Shown here: positions 1 to 6,926 of the stretch, piece by piece
Position numbering within the stretch: position 1 is the stretch's first letter
How the letters are laid out: every line of letters begins with the position of its first letter
DNA from: an uncultured Shimia sp.
Lineage (GTDB): Bacteria > Pseudomonadota > Alphaproteobacteria > Rhodobacterales > Rhodobacteraceae
Assembly: GCF_947493595.1 (NCBI RefSeq)
Contig: NZ_CANLRL010000001.1
Location: 620,001-684,000, forward strand
DNA length: 64,000 nucleotides
Reading direction: 5' to 3'
Notes under the pieces: model-generated
What the model was told of the DNA's origin: nothing
Database searches by the model: none
The model's input: the letters and a program-made list of their open reading frames with translations, nothing else
Translations under genes and position numbers: made by a program

Positions 1-556
1 TTTCGCCAAAGGTTTCAATGGCGAGGGCGTTTACGATTACGCCGTCCAAGGGGAAAGCGTCATAAGCCTGTTTTGGGGTAAAGCCGTCGTTGTTTTCGCC
101 ATCTCCACTCACATCGAGGACTTGTACATCGCACTCCGGGGCGTCCCGGAACAGGCGAGCGGCATGGCCCACAGCGTGCCCCAATGCGGTGGGGAACTCG
201 GTGGTTGAGCGTTTGGAGAGGGCCAGTTTTGCCGCGCTTTCCAAAAGGGTCTGTCGGCTGTCGATGACGGTCCAGTCCAGCAAGGTATGATGCTGGGTGC
301 GGCCGCTCCATTCATAGACCGAAAAGGCCACCGATTGTGGCGCATTCAGAAAGGCGGCTTGTACTTCCGGAGCGGTGAGGGCCGCAGCCAGCCCGCGGCG
401 TTGCAACATGTCTTCATGCGCATCTACTGAGGAGCTGACATCCAGAGCAAGCAGAAGAGCGATGCGGCACACGGGTGCGGTGTTGGCCGCAGTGGGAATA
501 GGGGAGGCCCAGAGGGCCATCCCCAAAAGCGCGACAGAGGCCGCGCGGCCGATCAC
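1..556 (-). CDS. DUF1194 (von Willebrand A-like) protein, cut by the window edge
   Basis: The reading frame runs off the left edge, so only about 185 N-terminal codons are present. The start is a GTG at 556 whose last two bases begin the TGA of the upstream glyoxalase gene (GTGA overlap), which suggests translational coupling. The N terminus has a short hydrophobic export-type segment ending near AAN. It is followed by a beta strand and the MIDAS-like motif LALDVSSSVDAHE, a second acidic DVSGDGENND stretch and an intervening FSVYEWSG. This order is that of DUF1194 proteins, secreted vWA-like domains of unknown role common in Rhodobacterales. Function beyond a metal-dependent adhesion-like fold is not known. 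Confidence 0.75.
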   Translation of the reverse strand, partial: MIGRAASVALLGMALWASPIPTAANTAPVCRIALLLALDVSSSVDAHEDMLQRRGLAAALTAPEVQAAFLNAPQSVAFSVYEWSGRTQHHTLLDWTVIDSRQTLLESAAKLALSKRSTTEFPTALGHAVGHAARLFRDAPECDVQVLDVSGDGENNDGFTPKQAYDAFPLDGVIVNALAIETFGE

Positions 557-981
557 CAGTGACCGGTGCTCTCCATGCTGGCCCAAGGCTCAGCTGGTGC
601 AAGGGCGTCGCCTTGCTGGAGCAACTCAATTGAAATGTTGTCGGGAGAGCGCACAAATGCCATGCGGCCATCACGCGGCGGGCGATTGATCATCACGCCG
701 TTGTCGGCGAGGTGCTGGCACATCTCGTAAATGTTGCCGACCTCATAGGCGAGGTGGCCAAAGTGGCGGCTGTCAGACGGCAGGCCTTCGTCACCGTCCC
801 AGTTGTAGGTCAGCTCCAGCGGCGCTTCGTGGTCGCCATCGGCCGCCAGATAGACCAGCGAGAAGCGGCCTTCTTCGCTGTCATAGCGTTTGATTTCTTT
901 GAGCCCAAACAGCGCATAAAACGCCATGGAGGCTTCCAGATCCGCGACGCGGACCATTGTGTGCAGGTATTTCACGTGCAT
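553..981 (-). CDS. gloA: Lactoylglutathione lyase (glyoxalase I)
   Basis: A 142-aa protein of the usual single-domain bacterial glyoxalase I length. Family knowledge: it isomerises the hemithioacetal of methylglyoxal and glutathione to S-lactoylglutathione in the cytoplasm. The expected metal ligands are visible as H7 (YLHTMVRV), E56 (PLELTYNW), H76 (HFGHLAYEV) and E119 (NISIELLQ). The YNW..Y segment and the DGR/FVRSPDN loop are also typical. The start ATG lies just after an AGGGAAAC stretch. The DUF1194 gene downstream overlaps its stop codon. It is divergent from thyA across about 200 bases. Confidence 0.93.
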   Translation of the reverse strand: MHVKYLHTMVRVADLEASMAFYALFGLKEIKRYDSEEGRFSLVYLAADGDHEAPLELTYNWDGDEGLPSDSRHFGHLAYEVGNIYEMCQHLADNGVMINRPPRDGRMAFVRSPDNISIELLQQGDALAPAEPWASMESTGHW

Positions 982-1188
982 CTACAGTTTCCCTTTTTGG
1001 TGTTGGCGCTATCAAAGCATGGAGAGGGGCAGGGAATCCAGCGTGAATTCTGACCTCACAGGGCTGTGATGGTGCGCTTTTTGTCGGGCGCCTGTTTTGG
1101 AGGCGCTGGCGGGCCGGTATCTCGTTGAATTTGCCGCGTGGTTGCGGCACCATGCAGGGACCACAAGCACAAAAAGGTAGAGCAGACC

Positions 1189-2022
1189 TTGCAGCAGTAT
1201 CATGACGCGCTTCGCACCATTCTGGACCAGGGCGAAGAGTCCACAGACCGCACTGGCACCGGCACCATTTCGTACTTCGGCATGCAGTCGCGGTATCGCC
1301 TGTCTGACGGCTTTCCTTTGGTCACCACCAAGAAGCTGCACCTGCGCTCGATCATTCATGAGCTGCTGTGGTTTCTGTCTGGCGACACCAACATCAAATA
1401 CCTGAAAGACAATGGGGTTTCGATTTGGGATGAGTGGGCGGACGAGAACGGCGATCTTGGGCCGGTGTATGGCTATCAGTGGCGGGCCTTTCCAACATTG
1501 CAGGCCTCTGGCATTGCCCATGAGGGCGAACCGCTGTTTGTGAAAAAGGGCGTGGATCAGATTGCCAATCTGGTGGAGATGATCAAAACCTCGCCCGACA
1601 GCCGTCGGTTGATCGTGTCCGCCTGGAACCCGGGCGACGTGCCCCATATGGCGCTGCCGCCGTGTCATACGATGTGGCAGGTGCGGATCATCAACGGCAA
1701 GTTGCACCTGCAGCTGTATCAGCGCAGTGCGGATATGTTCCTGGGTGTGCCGTTTAACATCGCGTCCTATGCGCTGTTGCAGGTGATGTTGGCGCATGTG
1801 ACCGGGTATGAGGTTGGGGATTTTGTACATTCGATTGGCGATGCACATATCTATTCCAACCACCTGGACCAAGTGAATTTGCAATTGTCGCGCACGCCAA
1901 AAGCTTTGCCTGAGCTGCGGTTGAAGCGCGATGTGAGCTCACTCTTTGACTTTGAATATGATGACTTTGAGTTTGTGGGCTACGACCCCGACCCAACCAT
2001 CAAAGCGGCGGTGGCGGTGTAA
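1189..2022 (+). CDS. thyA: Thymidylate synthase, TTG start
   Basis: ThyA methylates dUMP to dTMP using methylene-tetrahydrofolate. The frame is open from a GTG at 1138, but I place the start at TTG 1189. It follows an AGGTAGAG ribosome site by a normal distance, and the protein then begins MQQYHDAL, which lines up with the N terminus of E. coli ThyA (MKQYLELM). This gives 277 aa. Recognisable blocks are [15 protein letters not shown], the [12 protein letters not shown] helix, [15 protein letters not shown], the catalytic Cys at about 159 (ALPPCH), [12 protein letters not shown] and the C terminus IKAAVAV. folA starts two bases after the stop, forming a thyA-folA operon that regenerates the dihydrofolate made here. 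Confidence 0.96.
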   Translation: MQQYHDALRTILDQGEESTDRTGTGTISYFGMQSRYRLSDGFPLVTTKKLHLRSIIHELLWFLSGDTNIKYLKDNGVSIWDEWADENGDLGPVYGYQWRAFPTLQASGIAHEGEPLFVKKGVDQIANLVEMIKTSPDSRRLIVSAWNPGDVPHMALPPCHTMWQVRIINGKLHLQLYQRSADMFLGVPFNIASYALLQVMLAHVTGYEVGDFVHSIGDAHIYSNHLDQVNLQLSRTPKALPELRLKRDVSSLFDFEYDDFEFVGYDPDPTIKAAVAV

Positions 2023-2024
2023 TC

Positions 2025-2501
2025 ATGATTTCATTGGTTGTAGGACGGGCGCGCAACGGGGCGATTGGGCGGGATGGCGACATTCCGTGGTTCTTGCCTG
2101 AAGATTTGAAGACGTTTCAGCGGGAAACGCTGGGCGGGGCGATCATCATGGGGCGGGCTACCTGGGTGAGCCTGCCAAAGAAACCACTGCCGAAGCGGTT
2201 CAATATTGTTGTGTCTTCTCAGCCAGATGCGGCGGAGGTGGTGGTGCCAAGCGTGGCGGAGGCAGTGAAGCTGGCCTATGCGGAGGGCTATCATCGGGTC
2301 TATGGCATTGGTGGGTTTGGCATCTACTCGGAGATGCTTCCTTTGGCGGATCGTTTGTTGATTTCCGAGGTGGATATGGATGTGCCGGATGCGGACACGT
2401 TTTTCCCTGAGGTGGATCTTACGCAGTGGCGTTTGGCGTCGTCCCGGGGGCTGCCGGGGAACGGTCCCGCGTGCGAAGTTCGTGAGTATTTGCGGCGTTG
2501 A
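2025..2501 (+). CDS. folA: Dihydrofolate reductase
   Basis: A 158-aa type I DHFR, which reduces dihydrofolate to tetrahydrofolate with NADPH. Visible motifs are the N-terminal ISLVVGRARNGAIGRDGDIPW loop region (substrate side), the acidic residue in LPEDLKTF, the NADPH-binding segment IIMGRATW, and the GIGGFGIYSEMLPLADRL segment holding the conserved Gly-Gly pair. The C-terminal half is slightly divergent but of normal length. It starts two bases after thyA, so the two are almost certainly co-transcribed. There is no sign of a plasmid-type trimethoprim-resistance variant. Confidence 0.95.
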   Translation: MISLVVGRARNGAIGRDGDIPWFLPEDLKTFQRETLGGAIIMGRATWVSLPKKPLPKRFNIVVSSQPDAAEVVVPSVAEAVKLAYAEGYHRVYGIGGFGIYSEMLPLADRLLISEVDMDVPDADTFFPEVDLTQWRLASSRGLPGNGPACEVREYLRR

Positions 2502-2620
2502 TTTGACCAGAAACGCAATGAAACACATTGTTTTTCAGGACCAAATTGACAGTTTCCCCGCCTTGGCAGTAGGTTAGCAGAAGTTAACCACGTTGTTTCA
2601 GCCATTGGAGCTTGGGCCCT

Positions 2621-2920
2621 ATGAAGCGTTTTTCCATTCTTGTTGCCGCATTGACCTTGACCGTAGCCGCGCCCGTTTCAGCGCAAACCTGGAGCAGCAA
2701 TGCGCCGGTGATTGGCCCTGTGAATCAGCCGGAGGGCATGTTGATGCACCCGTATCCTGCCTCTGCGAATTTTTGCCCCAACGGCTTGCAGCCGGTGACC
2801 ATGGGCGGCGTGATTTGCTGTGGCAACCCAAACACCGGTGAAGTGTATTACAACGCAGGCGGCACCCGTAAGCGCAGCTACAGCATGAGCTGCCCTCCGG
2901 GCACCAAGGGCTGCTCTTAA
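2621..2920 (+). CDS. Small secreted Cys-containing protein, unknown function
   Basis: I do not recognise this 99-aa protein. The ATG at 2621 is chosen over an in-frame TTG at 2612 because TTGGAG lies ten bases upstream of it. Residues 1-21 form a clear Sec signal peptide (positive MKR, hydrophobic core, VSA cleavage site before QTWSS). The mature part of about 78 residues is rich in Pro, Gly and Asn and has five Cys, in FCPNG, ICCGN, SCPPG and GCS. Four of them could form disulfides in the periplasm. A strong terminator follows directly, so it is probably monocistronic. Confidence 0.72.
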   Translation: MKRFSILVAALTLTVAAPVSAQTWSSNAPVIGPVNQPEGMLMHPYPASANFCPNGLQPVTMGGVICCGNPNTGEVYYNAGGTRKRSYSMSCPPGTKGCS

Positions 2921-2937
2921 GTCTGCATTGCAAAATG

Positions 2938-2967
2938 AAACGCGCGCCGATGGGGCGCGCGTTTGTT
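2938..2967 (+). terminator. Rho-independent terminator after the secreted protein gene
   Basis: A perfect 11-bp stem, AAACGCGCGCC (2938-2948) pairing with GGCGCGCGTTT (2954-2964), closes a five-base loop and runs into TTTGTTG. It lies 18 bases past the stop codon of the gene ending at 2920. The convergent cold-shock gene begins about 40 bases further on. Confidence 0.8.
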
Positions 2968-3001
2968 GCAGAAAGGGGCGCGGAATGGCGCCCCAATCTT
3001 A

Positions 3002-3208
3002 TCATAGAACTTTGAGCTCACCCGCCATATCGCGGCCGTCTCGGCCCTGGGTCATTTCAAATTCAACTTTTTGATTGTCAGTCAGGCCTTTGAGGCCCGA
3101 CCGTTCAACAACGGAAATATGGACAAAAACGTCCTTTCCGCCTTCTTCCGGTTCAATGAACCCAAAGCCTTTTGTGGTGTTAAACCACTTTACGGTACCG
3201 CGTGGCAT
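3002..3208 (-). CDS. cspA: Cold-shock domain protein (CspA family)
   Basis: A 68-aa single cold-shock domain that binds single-stranded nucleic acid and melts RNA structure. RNP1 is seen as KGFGFIEP and RNP2 as VFVHIS, inside the usual five-strand order beginning GTVKWFN. An in-frame upstream extension exists, but AGAGGAGA sits seven bases before the ATG at 3208, so MPRGTVKWF is the real N terminus. The roughly 200-base region upstream, shared with the divergent ArsC-like gene, is A-rich and may form a regulated leader, though I see no certain structure. Paralog number and cold induction cannot be judged from here. Confidence 0.93.
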   Translation of the reverse strand: MPRGTVKWFNTTKGFGFIEPEEGGKDVFVHISVVERSGLKGLTDNQKVEFEMTQGRDGRDMAGELKVL

Positions 3209-3415
3209 ACCGTTCTCCTCTATATTCACTTTTAGTCAATCCGGGCTGGGGCCCGGTGGTGCAAAAAACACAAAATCTGAAAGCACGTTTTCAGAGGCAC
3301 GAAAAATTGCACCACCTAGAGGATTGCACGGCTCCCGGAAAAATCAAGAAAAACCGCCGTGAATTTTGAAAACAGTTGCTTTATGCCTTCATCCGAACGG
3401 AAGAAAGGGCGAGAA

Positions 3416-3730
3416 ATGACAACGCTGTATGGGCTGAAAAATTGCGATACGTGCCGTACGGCGCTGAAATCATTGAAAGGTGTGGAGTTTGTAGATGTGC
3501 GGGCAGACGGCGTGCCGGATACAGTGCTAAATGCTGCCTTTGAGCAGTTTGGCGCCGCGCTGGCAAACACGCGCTCAACCACATGGCGAACTTTGAGTGA
3601 GGACGACCGGAAAAAACCGGTTTTAGAGCTGATCTCTGCGCATCCAACGTTGATGAAGCGGCCGTTGATTGAGCACGATGGAGTTCTCTATTTGGGCTGG
3701 GGCAAAGACACGCAAGCGGCCCTTACATAA
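3416..3730 (+). CDS. ArsC/Spx-family thioredoxin-fold protein
   Basis: A 104-aa ArsC-family protein. The start at ATG 3416, behind an AAGAAAGGGCGAG purine run, gives MTTLYGLKNCDTCR. C10-x-x-C13 lies in the N-terminal strand-loop-helix of the thioredoxin fold. Further family features are the STTWRTL helix, the PVLELISAHPTLMKRPLIE segment with the cis-Pro region, and the closing GWGKDT. It fits the YffB-like branch, usually annotated as arsenate reductase although activity is unproven for that branch. No arsenic genes are nearby, so a general thiol-redox role is as likely. It is followed at once by a terminator. Confidence 0.85.
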   Translation: MTTLYGLKNCDTCRTALKSLKGVEFVDVRADGVPDTVLNAAFEQFGAALANTRSTTWRTLSEDDRKKPVLELISAHPTLMKRPLIEHDGVLYLGWGKDTQAALT

Positions 3731-3734
3731 ACGA

Positions 3735-3763
3735 AACCCGCGCCTAAAAAGGCGCGGGTTTTT
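3735..3763 (+). terminator. Rho-independent terminator after the ArsC-like gene
   Basis: AACCCGCGCC (3735-3744) and GGCGCGGGTT (3751-3760) form a perfect 10-bp stem with a TAAAAA loop followed by TTTTTG. It separates the plus-strand ArsC-like gene from the convergent bufferin operon. Confidence 0.88.
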
Positions 3764-3781
3764 GCTTTGTAGGATGTTGAG

Positions 3782-4306
3782 TTAAACGGTTTCACGTCGT
3801 TTGAAGAGGGCGTCCAGAGAAAGGGGGCCTGCGCCTTTTAGGACCAGAACGGCGAACAAGAAAACCCACATCATGCGCTGGTCAATCAGGGCTTGGGCGC
3901 TGTCAAAAAGGGAGCCAAGTGCCACGCCGTGACCAGTGACGTCTACAATGGTTTGCACCGCAACAAATCCAATCATGCCAATGGCAGCCAAGCGTGTCAG
4001 CAGGCCAAGCAGGATCAGGACCGGAAGCACAAATTCTGCCACTGTTCCGGCGAAGATCACCAGGCGTTGGAAGAAACTCATTTGGCTGACATCCCAAACC
4101 ACGGCTTCGGCGGCTTTCGGGAAAATCTGGCCAAAGGCACCAGCCGATGGGGAGAAGATTGACCCGTCAATTTTCAGCATGGCGGAGTTCCAGAAGTAGA
4201 AGAACAGCACCATCAGGAAGGTCAGGCGTGCCAGAGTGGGCACAAGCCAGTCGAGGCGGTTCAAACGGTCAATGAGGTCTTGATAGAGGGTGATGAGATT
4301 GGACAT
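3782..4306 (-). CDS. DoxX-family membrane protein of the bufferin operon
   Basis: A 174-aa inner-membrane protein with about four hydrophobic helices (near 25-42, 82-104, 108-126 and 143-162). The DoxX pattern is visible: an amphipathic N terminus, the FFYFWNSAMLKIDG loop and a G-rich LLGLLTRLAAIGMIGF helix. An AGGAGGT-like ribosome site lies right before the ATG. It is the last gene of the operon, 12 bases after bufC. DoxX proteins are regular companions of DUF692/DUF2063/DUF2282 genes (HvfX-type, GigD in Caulobacter). A role in electron supply or membrane quinone redox during maturation or stress is inferred, not shown. Confidence 0.85.
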   Translation of the reverse strand: MSNLITLYQDLIDRLNRLDWLVPTLARLTFLMVLFFYFWNSAMLKIDGSIFSPSAGAFGQIFPKAAEAVVWDVSQMSFFQRLVIFAGTVAEFVLPVLILLGLLTRLAAIGMIGFVAVQTIVDVTGHGVALGSLFDSAQALIDQRMMWVFLFAVLVLKGAGPLSLDALFKRRETV

Positions 4307-4318
4307 AGAGACCTCCGG

Positions 4319-5071
4319 TTATGTCGAAATAGTGATGGAAGTCAGGGCATTGCCCGACAAAAGTAAAGTAAGGAGTGTGCCAAGGTCGAAGGTGTCATTT
4401 GCCTCGGCGGCTTTGGTTGTAGCGATGCCAAGTGGATCGCCGGACATCAGGCTTTTGACGCATTCCAGGCCGCCTTCCGGCAGGGCATGGGGCATCGGGT
4501 CAAATTCCGATCGCAAGATGATCACGTCCTGTGAAACTGCTTCAGGTTTGGGGCCATCTTGCATGTTGAATGCCCATATGGCGTGCAACGGCCACGGCGA
4601 TTGAAAGACGCTAACCGAAGGCGCGAAGGTGACGGTCACGTCGCCAAGCTGTTCCGGCGGTACAGCTGCAAGCGCGTCAGGGGCGATGGCTATCGCATCG
4701 GCGGCGTGGTAGCTTTGGCGCAGCGCAAGTTCGAGATCTGCCACGTCGCCGAGATAGCCGAGATGTGCGAGAGGTTCGAAGCTGCGCAGAAAATCTGGGA
4801 ATCCGGCGCCGTAGTGCATCATCAAAGGAGACGCCGGAGGCGATTGGCGCAGAAATATGCCGGCAATTGCGTTGAAGTTTTCCTCGCCGATCAGTTTGGC
4901 GATGGTTGGAAAACCGGTGGCCAAGGCGTCAGTCAAGGAGACAGCGACGTTGTTGCGATAGACATCAAAGCGGCGTCCAGCAGGGCGGCCTTCGGCATCT
5001 GACAGGCCAACGGGACGGTCCTGTTGGCTGTTCAGTATAGCGCTGCGGAAAGTGGTTTGGGTGACGGTCAT
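4319..5071 (-). CDS. bufC: BufC / DUF2063 partner protein of the MNIO enzyme
   Basis: A 250-aa DUF2063 (HvfC/BufC) protein. The ATG at 5071 overlaps the bufB stop as ATGA; a longer upstream frame lies wholly inside bufB and is rejected. The N-terminal part, about residues 5-100, has the family sequence FRSAILN, RRFDVYRNNVAVSLTDALATGFP, LIGEENF and the segment HYGAGFPDFLRSFEP. The C-terminal half is more variable. Family knowledge: this protein pairs with the DUF692 enzyme and is thought to recruit the precursor peptide so that its Cys residues can be oxidised. Close coupling to bufB fits a stoichiometric complex. Confidence 0.87.
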   Translation of the reverse strand: MTVTQTTFRSAILNSQQDRPVGLSDAEGRPAGRRFDVYRNNVAVSLTDALATGFPTIAKLIGEENFNAIAGIFLRQSPPASPLMMHYGAGFPDFLRSFEPLAHLGYLGDVADLELALRQSYHAADAIAIAPDALAAVPPEQLGDVTVTFAPSVSVFQSPWPLHAIWAFNMQDGPKPEAVSQDVIILRSEFDPMPHALPEGGLECVKSLMSGDPLGIATTKAAEANDTFDLGTLLTLLLSGNALTSITIST

Positions 5072-5925
5072 GCGGTCACCTTTGACAGGGCGGTTTCGGC
5101 ACGCTCTGCCTCGGCATGTAGGATAGGCCATTCCGGCACATCGGTGTCCCATTCGATTAAAATGGGGCGGGGGCCGGAATGAGACAACGTGTGATCCAGT
5201 AAGGCCCAAACAGGGTCGACAACGGGCGCGCCATGGCTATCGATCAACAGCGGTTTGCCGTGGTCGTCCTCATCTTCATCGTGACCGCCGAGGTGAATTT
5301 CACCCACATGTTCAAGCGGATAGTCCGCGATGTATTGTTTGGGGTCGTAGTTGAGGTTGGTGGCGGAAACAAAGACGTTGTTTACGTCCAAGAGCAAGCC
5401 GCAACCTGTGCGTTTGGCCACTTCGCGTAGGAAATCCGGTTCTGATAGGGTGCTTTCGTCAAAAGCCAGATAGCTTGACGGGTTCTCCAGCATCATCTGA
5501 CGGCCAATGGTGTTTTGCAGCGCGTCAATGTGATCACAGACACGTGCCAGCGTGTCCTCTGTATAAGGCAGTGGCAGCAGATCGTTGAGGAAAGCGCCCT
5601 CATGTGTGCTCCAAGCGAGGTGCTCGGAGAAAACAGTTGGGTTAAGCCAGCCAACCAGATGTTTCAGCCGTGCGAGATGTTCCGGATCAAGGCGTCCTTC
5701 GCCTCCGATAGAGAGGCCAACACCATGCACCGAAATGGGAAATCGTTCCGTGAGTTGACGCAGCTGTGCGATGGGGCGGCCGCCGTCCCCCATGTAGTTT
5801 TCGGCGTGGATTTCCAGCCAGCCGACGGTGCCGGGATTGTCGATCAGGTCGCTGTAATGCTGTGGCTTGTAGCCAACACCGGGCAGGTTGGGCAGGCCCT
5901 TGGGGGAGGGGGGCGCATCATACAT
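5068..5925 (-). CDS. bufB: BufB / DUF692 multinuclear iron oxygenase (MNIO)
   Basis: A 285-aa DUF692 protein of the TIM-barrel MNIO family. Family blocks with the acidic and His metal ligands are in order: GVGYKPQHY, EIHAENYMGDGG, ISVHGVGLSIGG, FSEHLAWS, LENPSSYL, LLLDVNNVFVSATN, EIHLGGHDEDEDD, DSHGAPV and ILIEWDTDVPEW. In the bufferin systems described in Caulobacter, this enzyme with BufC turns Cys residues of the DUF2282 precursor into 5-thiooxazoles, giving a copper-binding secreted peptide. It starts 11 bases after bufA2 and overlaps bufC, so substrate, enzyme and partner are one transcription unit. Confidence 0.92.
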   Translation of the reverse strand: MYDAPPSPKGLPNLPGVGYKPQHYSDLIDNPGTVGWLEIHAENYMGDGGRPIAQLRQLTERFPISVHGVGLSIGGEGRLDPEHLARLKHLVGWLNPTVFSEHLAWSTHEGAFLNDLLPLPYTEDTLARVCDHIDALQNTIGRQMMLENPSSYLAFDESTLSEPDFLREVAKRTGCGLLLDVNNVFVSATNLNYDPKQYIADYPLEHVGEIHLGGHDEDEDDHGKPLLIDSHGAPVVDPVWALLDHTLSHSGPRPILIEWDTDVPEWPILHAEAERAETALSKVTA

Positions 5926-5936
5926 CTGCGTGATCC

Positions 5937-6239
5937 TTAAGATGGTAAGTCGCGAGGCAGGGCCTCAAGCGATGGGGTGCGCGGGGTCCCGTCCGCCATG
6001 GCGGGCAGTTCGATGTCGAGACACGTGCCTGCCTCCACAAGACTCCAGGCGTTGCCTTGGTAATCAACGGTGGAGGTGCCAGCACAGGTGGTGCCGGGGC
6101 CTGCGGCACATCCGTTTTCACCCGCCTTGGTGATGCCAAAACATTTCTCCTTTTTGGCTGCGTCAGCTGGGGCAGCCTGTAAGGCTAGCGCGGTGGCAAC
6201 GGCGCTTAGGAGAGGGAGTGTTTTGATGGATTGGGTCAT
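5937..6239 (-). CDS. bufA2: Bufferin precursor 2 (DUF2282)
   Basis: A 100-aa DUF2282 protein. Residues 1-27 form a Sec signal peptide ending in ADA. The mature part has four Cys at 33, 44, 52 and 73, in [18 protein letters not shown] and GTCLD. The conserved block DYQGNAW lies between the last two. Family knowledge: such small periplasmic proteins are bufferin precursors whose central Cys are modified by BufB/BufC to chelate copper. It lies 126 bases downstream of a close paralog with Cys at exactly the same positions. AGGAT precedes the ATG. The tail after Cys73 ends in [10 protein letters not shown]. Confidence 0.88.
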   Translation of the reverse strand: MTQSIKTLPLLSAVATALALQAAPADAAKKEKCFGITKAGENGCAAGPGTTCAGTSTVDYQGNAWSLVEAGTCLDIELPAMADGTPRTPSLEALPRDLPS

Positions 6240-6330
6240 GACTTTGGATCCTGAAACAGAAGCGTTGGCAAAAACGAACAGATACTCAGGGGCATTATGG
6301 CATTTTTTGTGTGATTTGGGGAGGTTAGGT

Positions 6331-6354
6331 GAAGCCCCGGCGCACCGGGGCTTC
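6331..6354 (-). promoter_or_regulatory. Perfect hairpin between the two bufferin precursor genes
   Basis: GAAGCCCCGG (6331-6340) and CCGGGGCTTC (6345-6354) form a flawless 10-bp stem with a CGCA loop, 11 bases after the bufA1 stop on the minus strand. No T-run follows in either direction, so it is not a standard terminator. A stabilising or partial-attenuation structure that lets bufA1 be made in excess over the downstream genes is the simplest inference. Confidence 0.6.
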
Positions 6355-6365
6355 GATTGTCCGAA

Positions 6366-6671
6366 TTAGGACTTTGGCAGGTCGCGATCCAGCGCTTCCA
6401 GAGAACCCATGCGCGCTTTGCCGTCTGCCATGGCAGGCAGTTCCATGGAGGCACAGGTGCCAGCGTCAACCAGTTTCCAGGCGTTGCCCTGGTAGTCAGT
6501 TGTGGATGTGCCGGCGCATGTGGTGCCTGGGCCTGCGGCGCAGTCGTTCTGACCTGCGAGGGAAACGCCGTAGCACTTCTCTTTTTCAGCGGCCACTGCG
6601 GTGGTGGCGTGAGCGGACAGGGCTGCGGCTACGGCGCTTGCGACTGCGAGGGTTTTTACGGTGTTGGACAT
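6366..6671 (-). CDS. bufA1: Bufferin precursor 1 (DUF2282), first gene of the operon
   Basis: A 101-aa DUF2282 protein and the likely first gene of the five-gene bufferin operon. GGAAGAG precedes the ATG at 6671; a longer upstream frame lacks a ribosome site. A signal peptide of about 28 residues ends at AVAA. The mature peptide carries four Cys at 33, 44, 52 and 73, the same register as bufA2, in [18 protein letters not shown] and GTCAS. The upstream 255 bases hold no gene. They include the inverted repeat CTGTG-TGT-CACAG at 6792-6804, a possible operator I cannot assign. Copper or ECF-sigma control is known for relatives but is not visible here. Confidence 0.9.
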   Translation of the reverse strand: MSNTVKTLAVASAVAAALSAHATTAVAAEKEKCYGVSLAGQNDCAAGPGTTCAGTSTTDYQGNAWKLVDAGTCASMELPAMADGKARMGSLEALDRDLPKS

Positions 6672-6926
6672 TGGTTCTCTTCCCTTGTGAATGTCTAAAA
6701 CTCGGCCGCCTTGCTGATCTGTGTGTGATCGTTTGCTCGGTGGCATGAGAAGAGATTAGGTCGGAGAGTGCTTCAAAGGCCAATCACGGGGCTGTGTGTC
6801 ACAGACGCGTTAGATGGCGTGACGGTTTCGTGAAGATTCCAGCGCTGGAAGGTTGGTTTTCCTTCAAAATTGAAACAGGCGCGCCCGGTTTCCCGTAACG
6901 CGCCTGCTCAAATGTTGCAAAATCTG

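Noticed and set aside
1012..1884. A 290-codon minus-strand frame opposite thyA
   Set aside because: It lies wholly against thyA, is rich in His/Gln/Arg and has no start signal.
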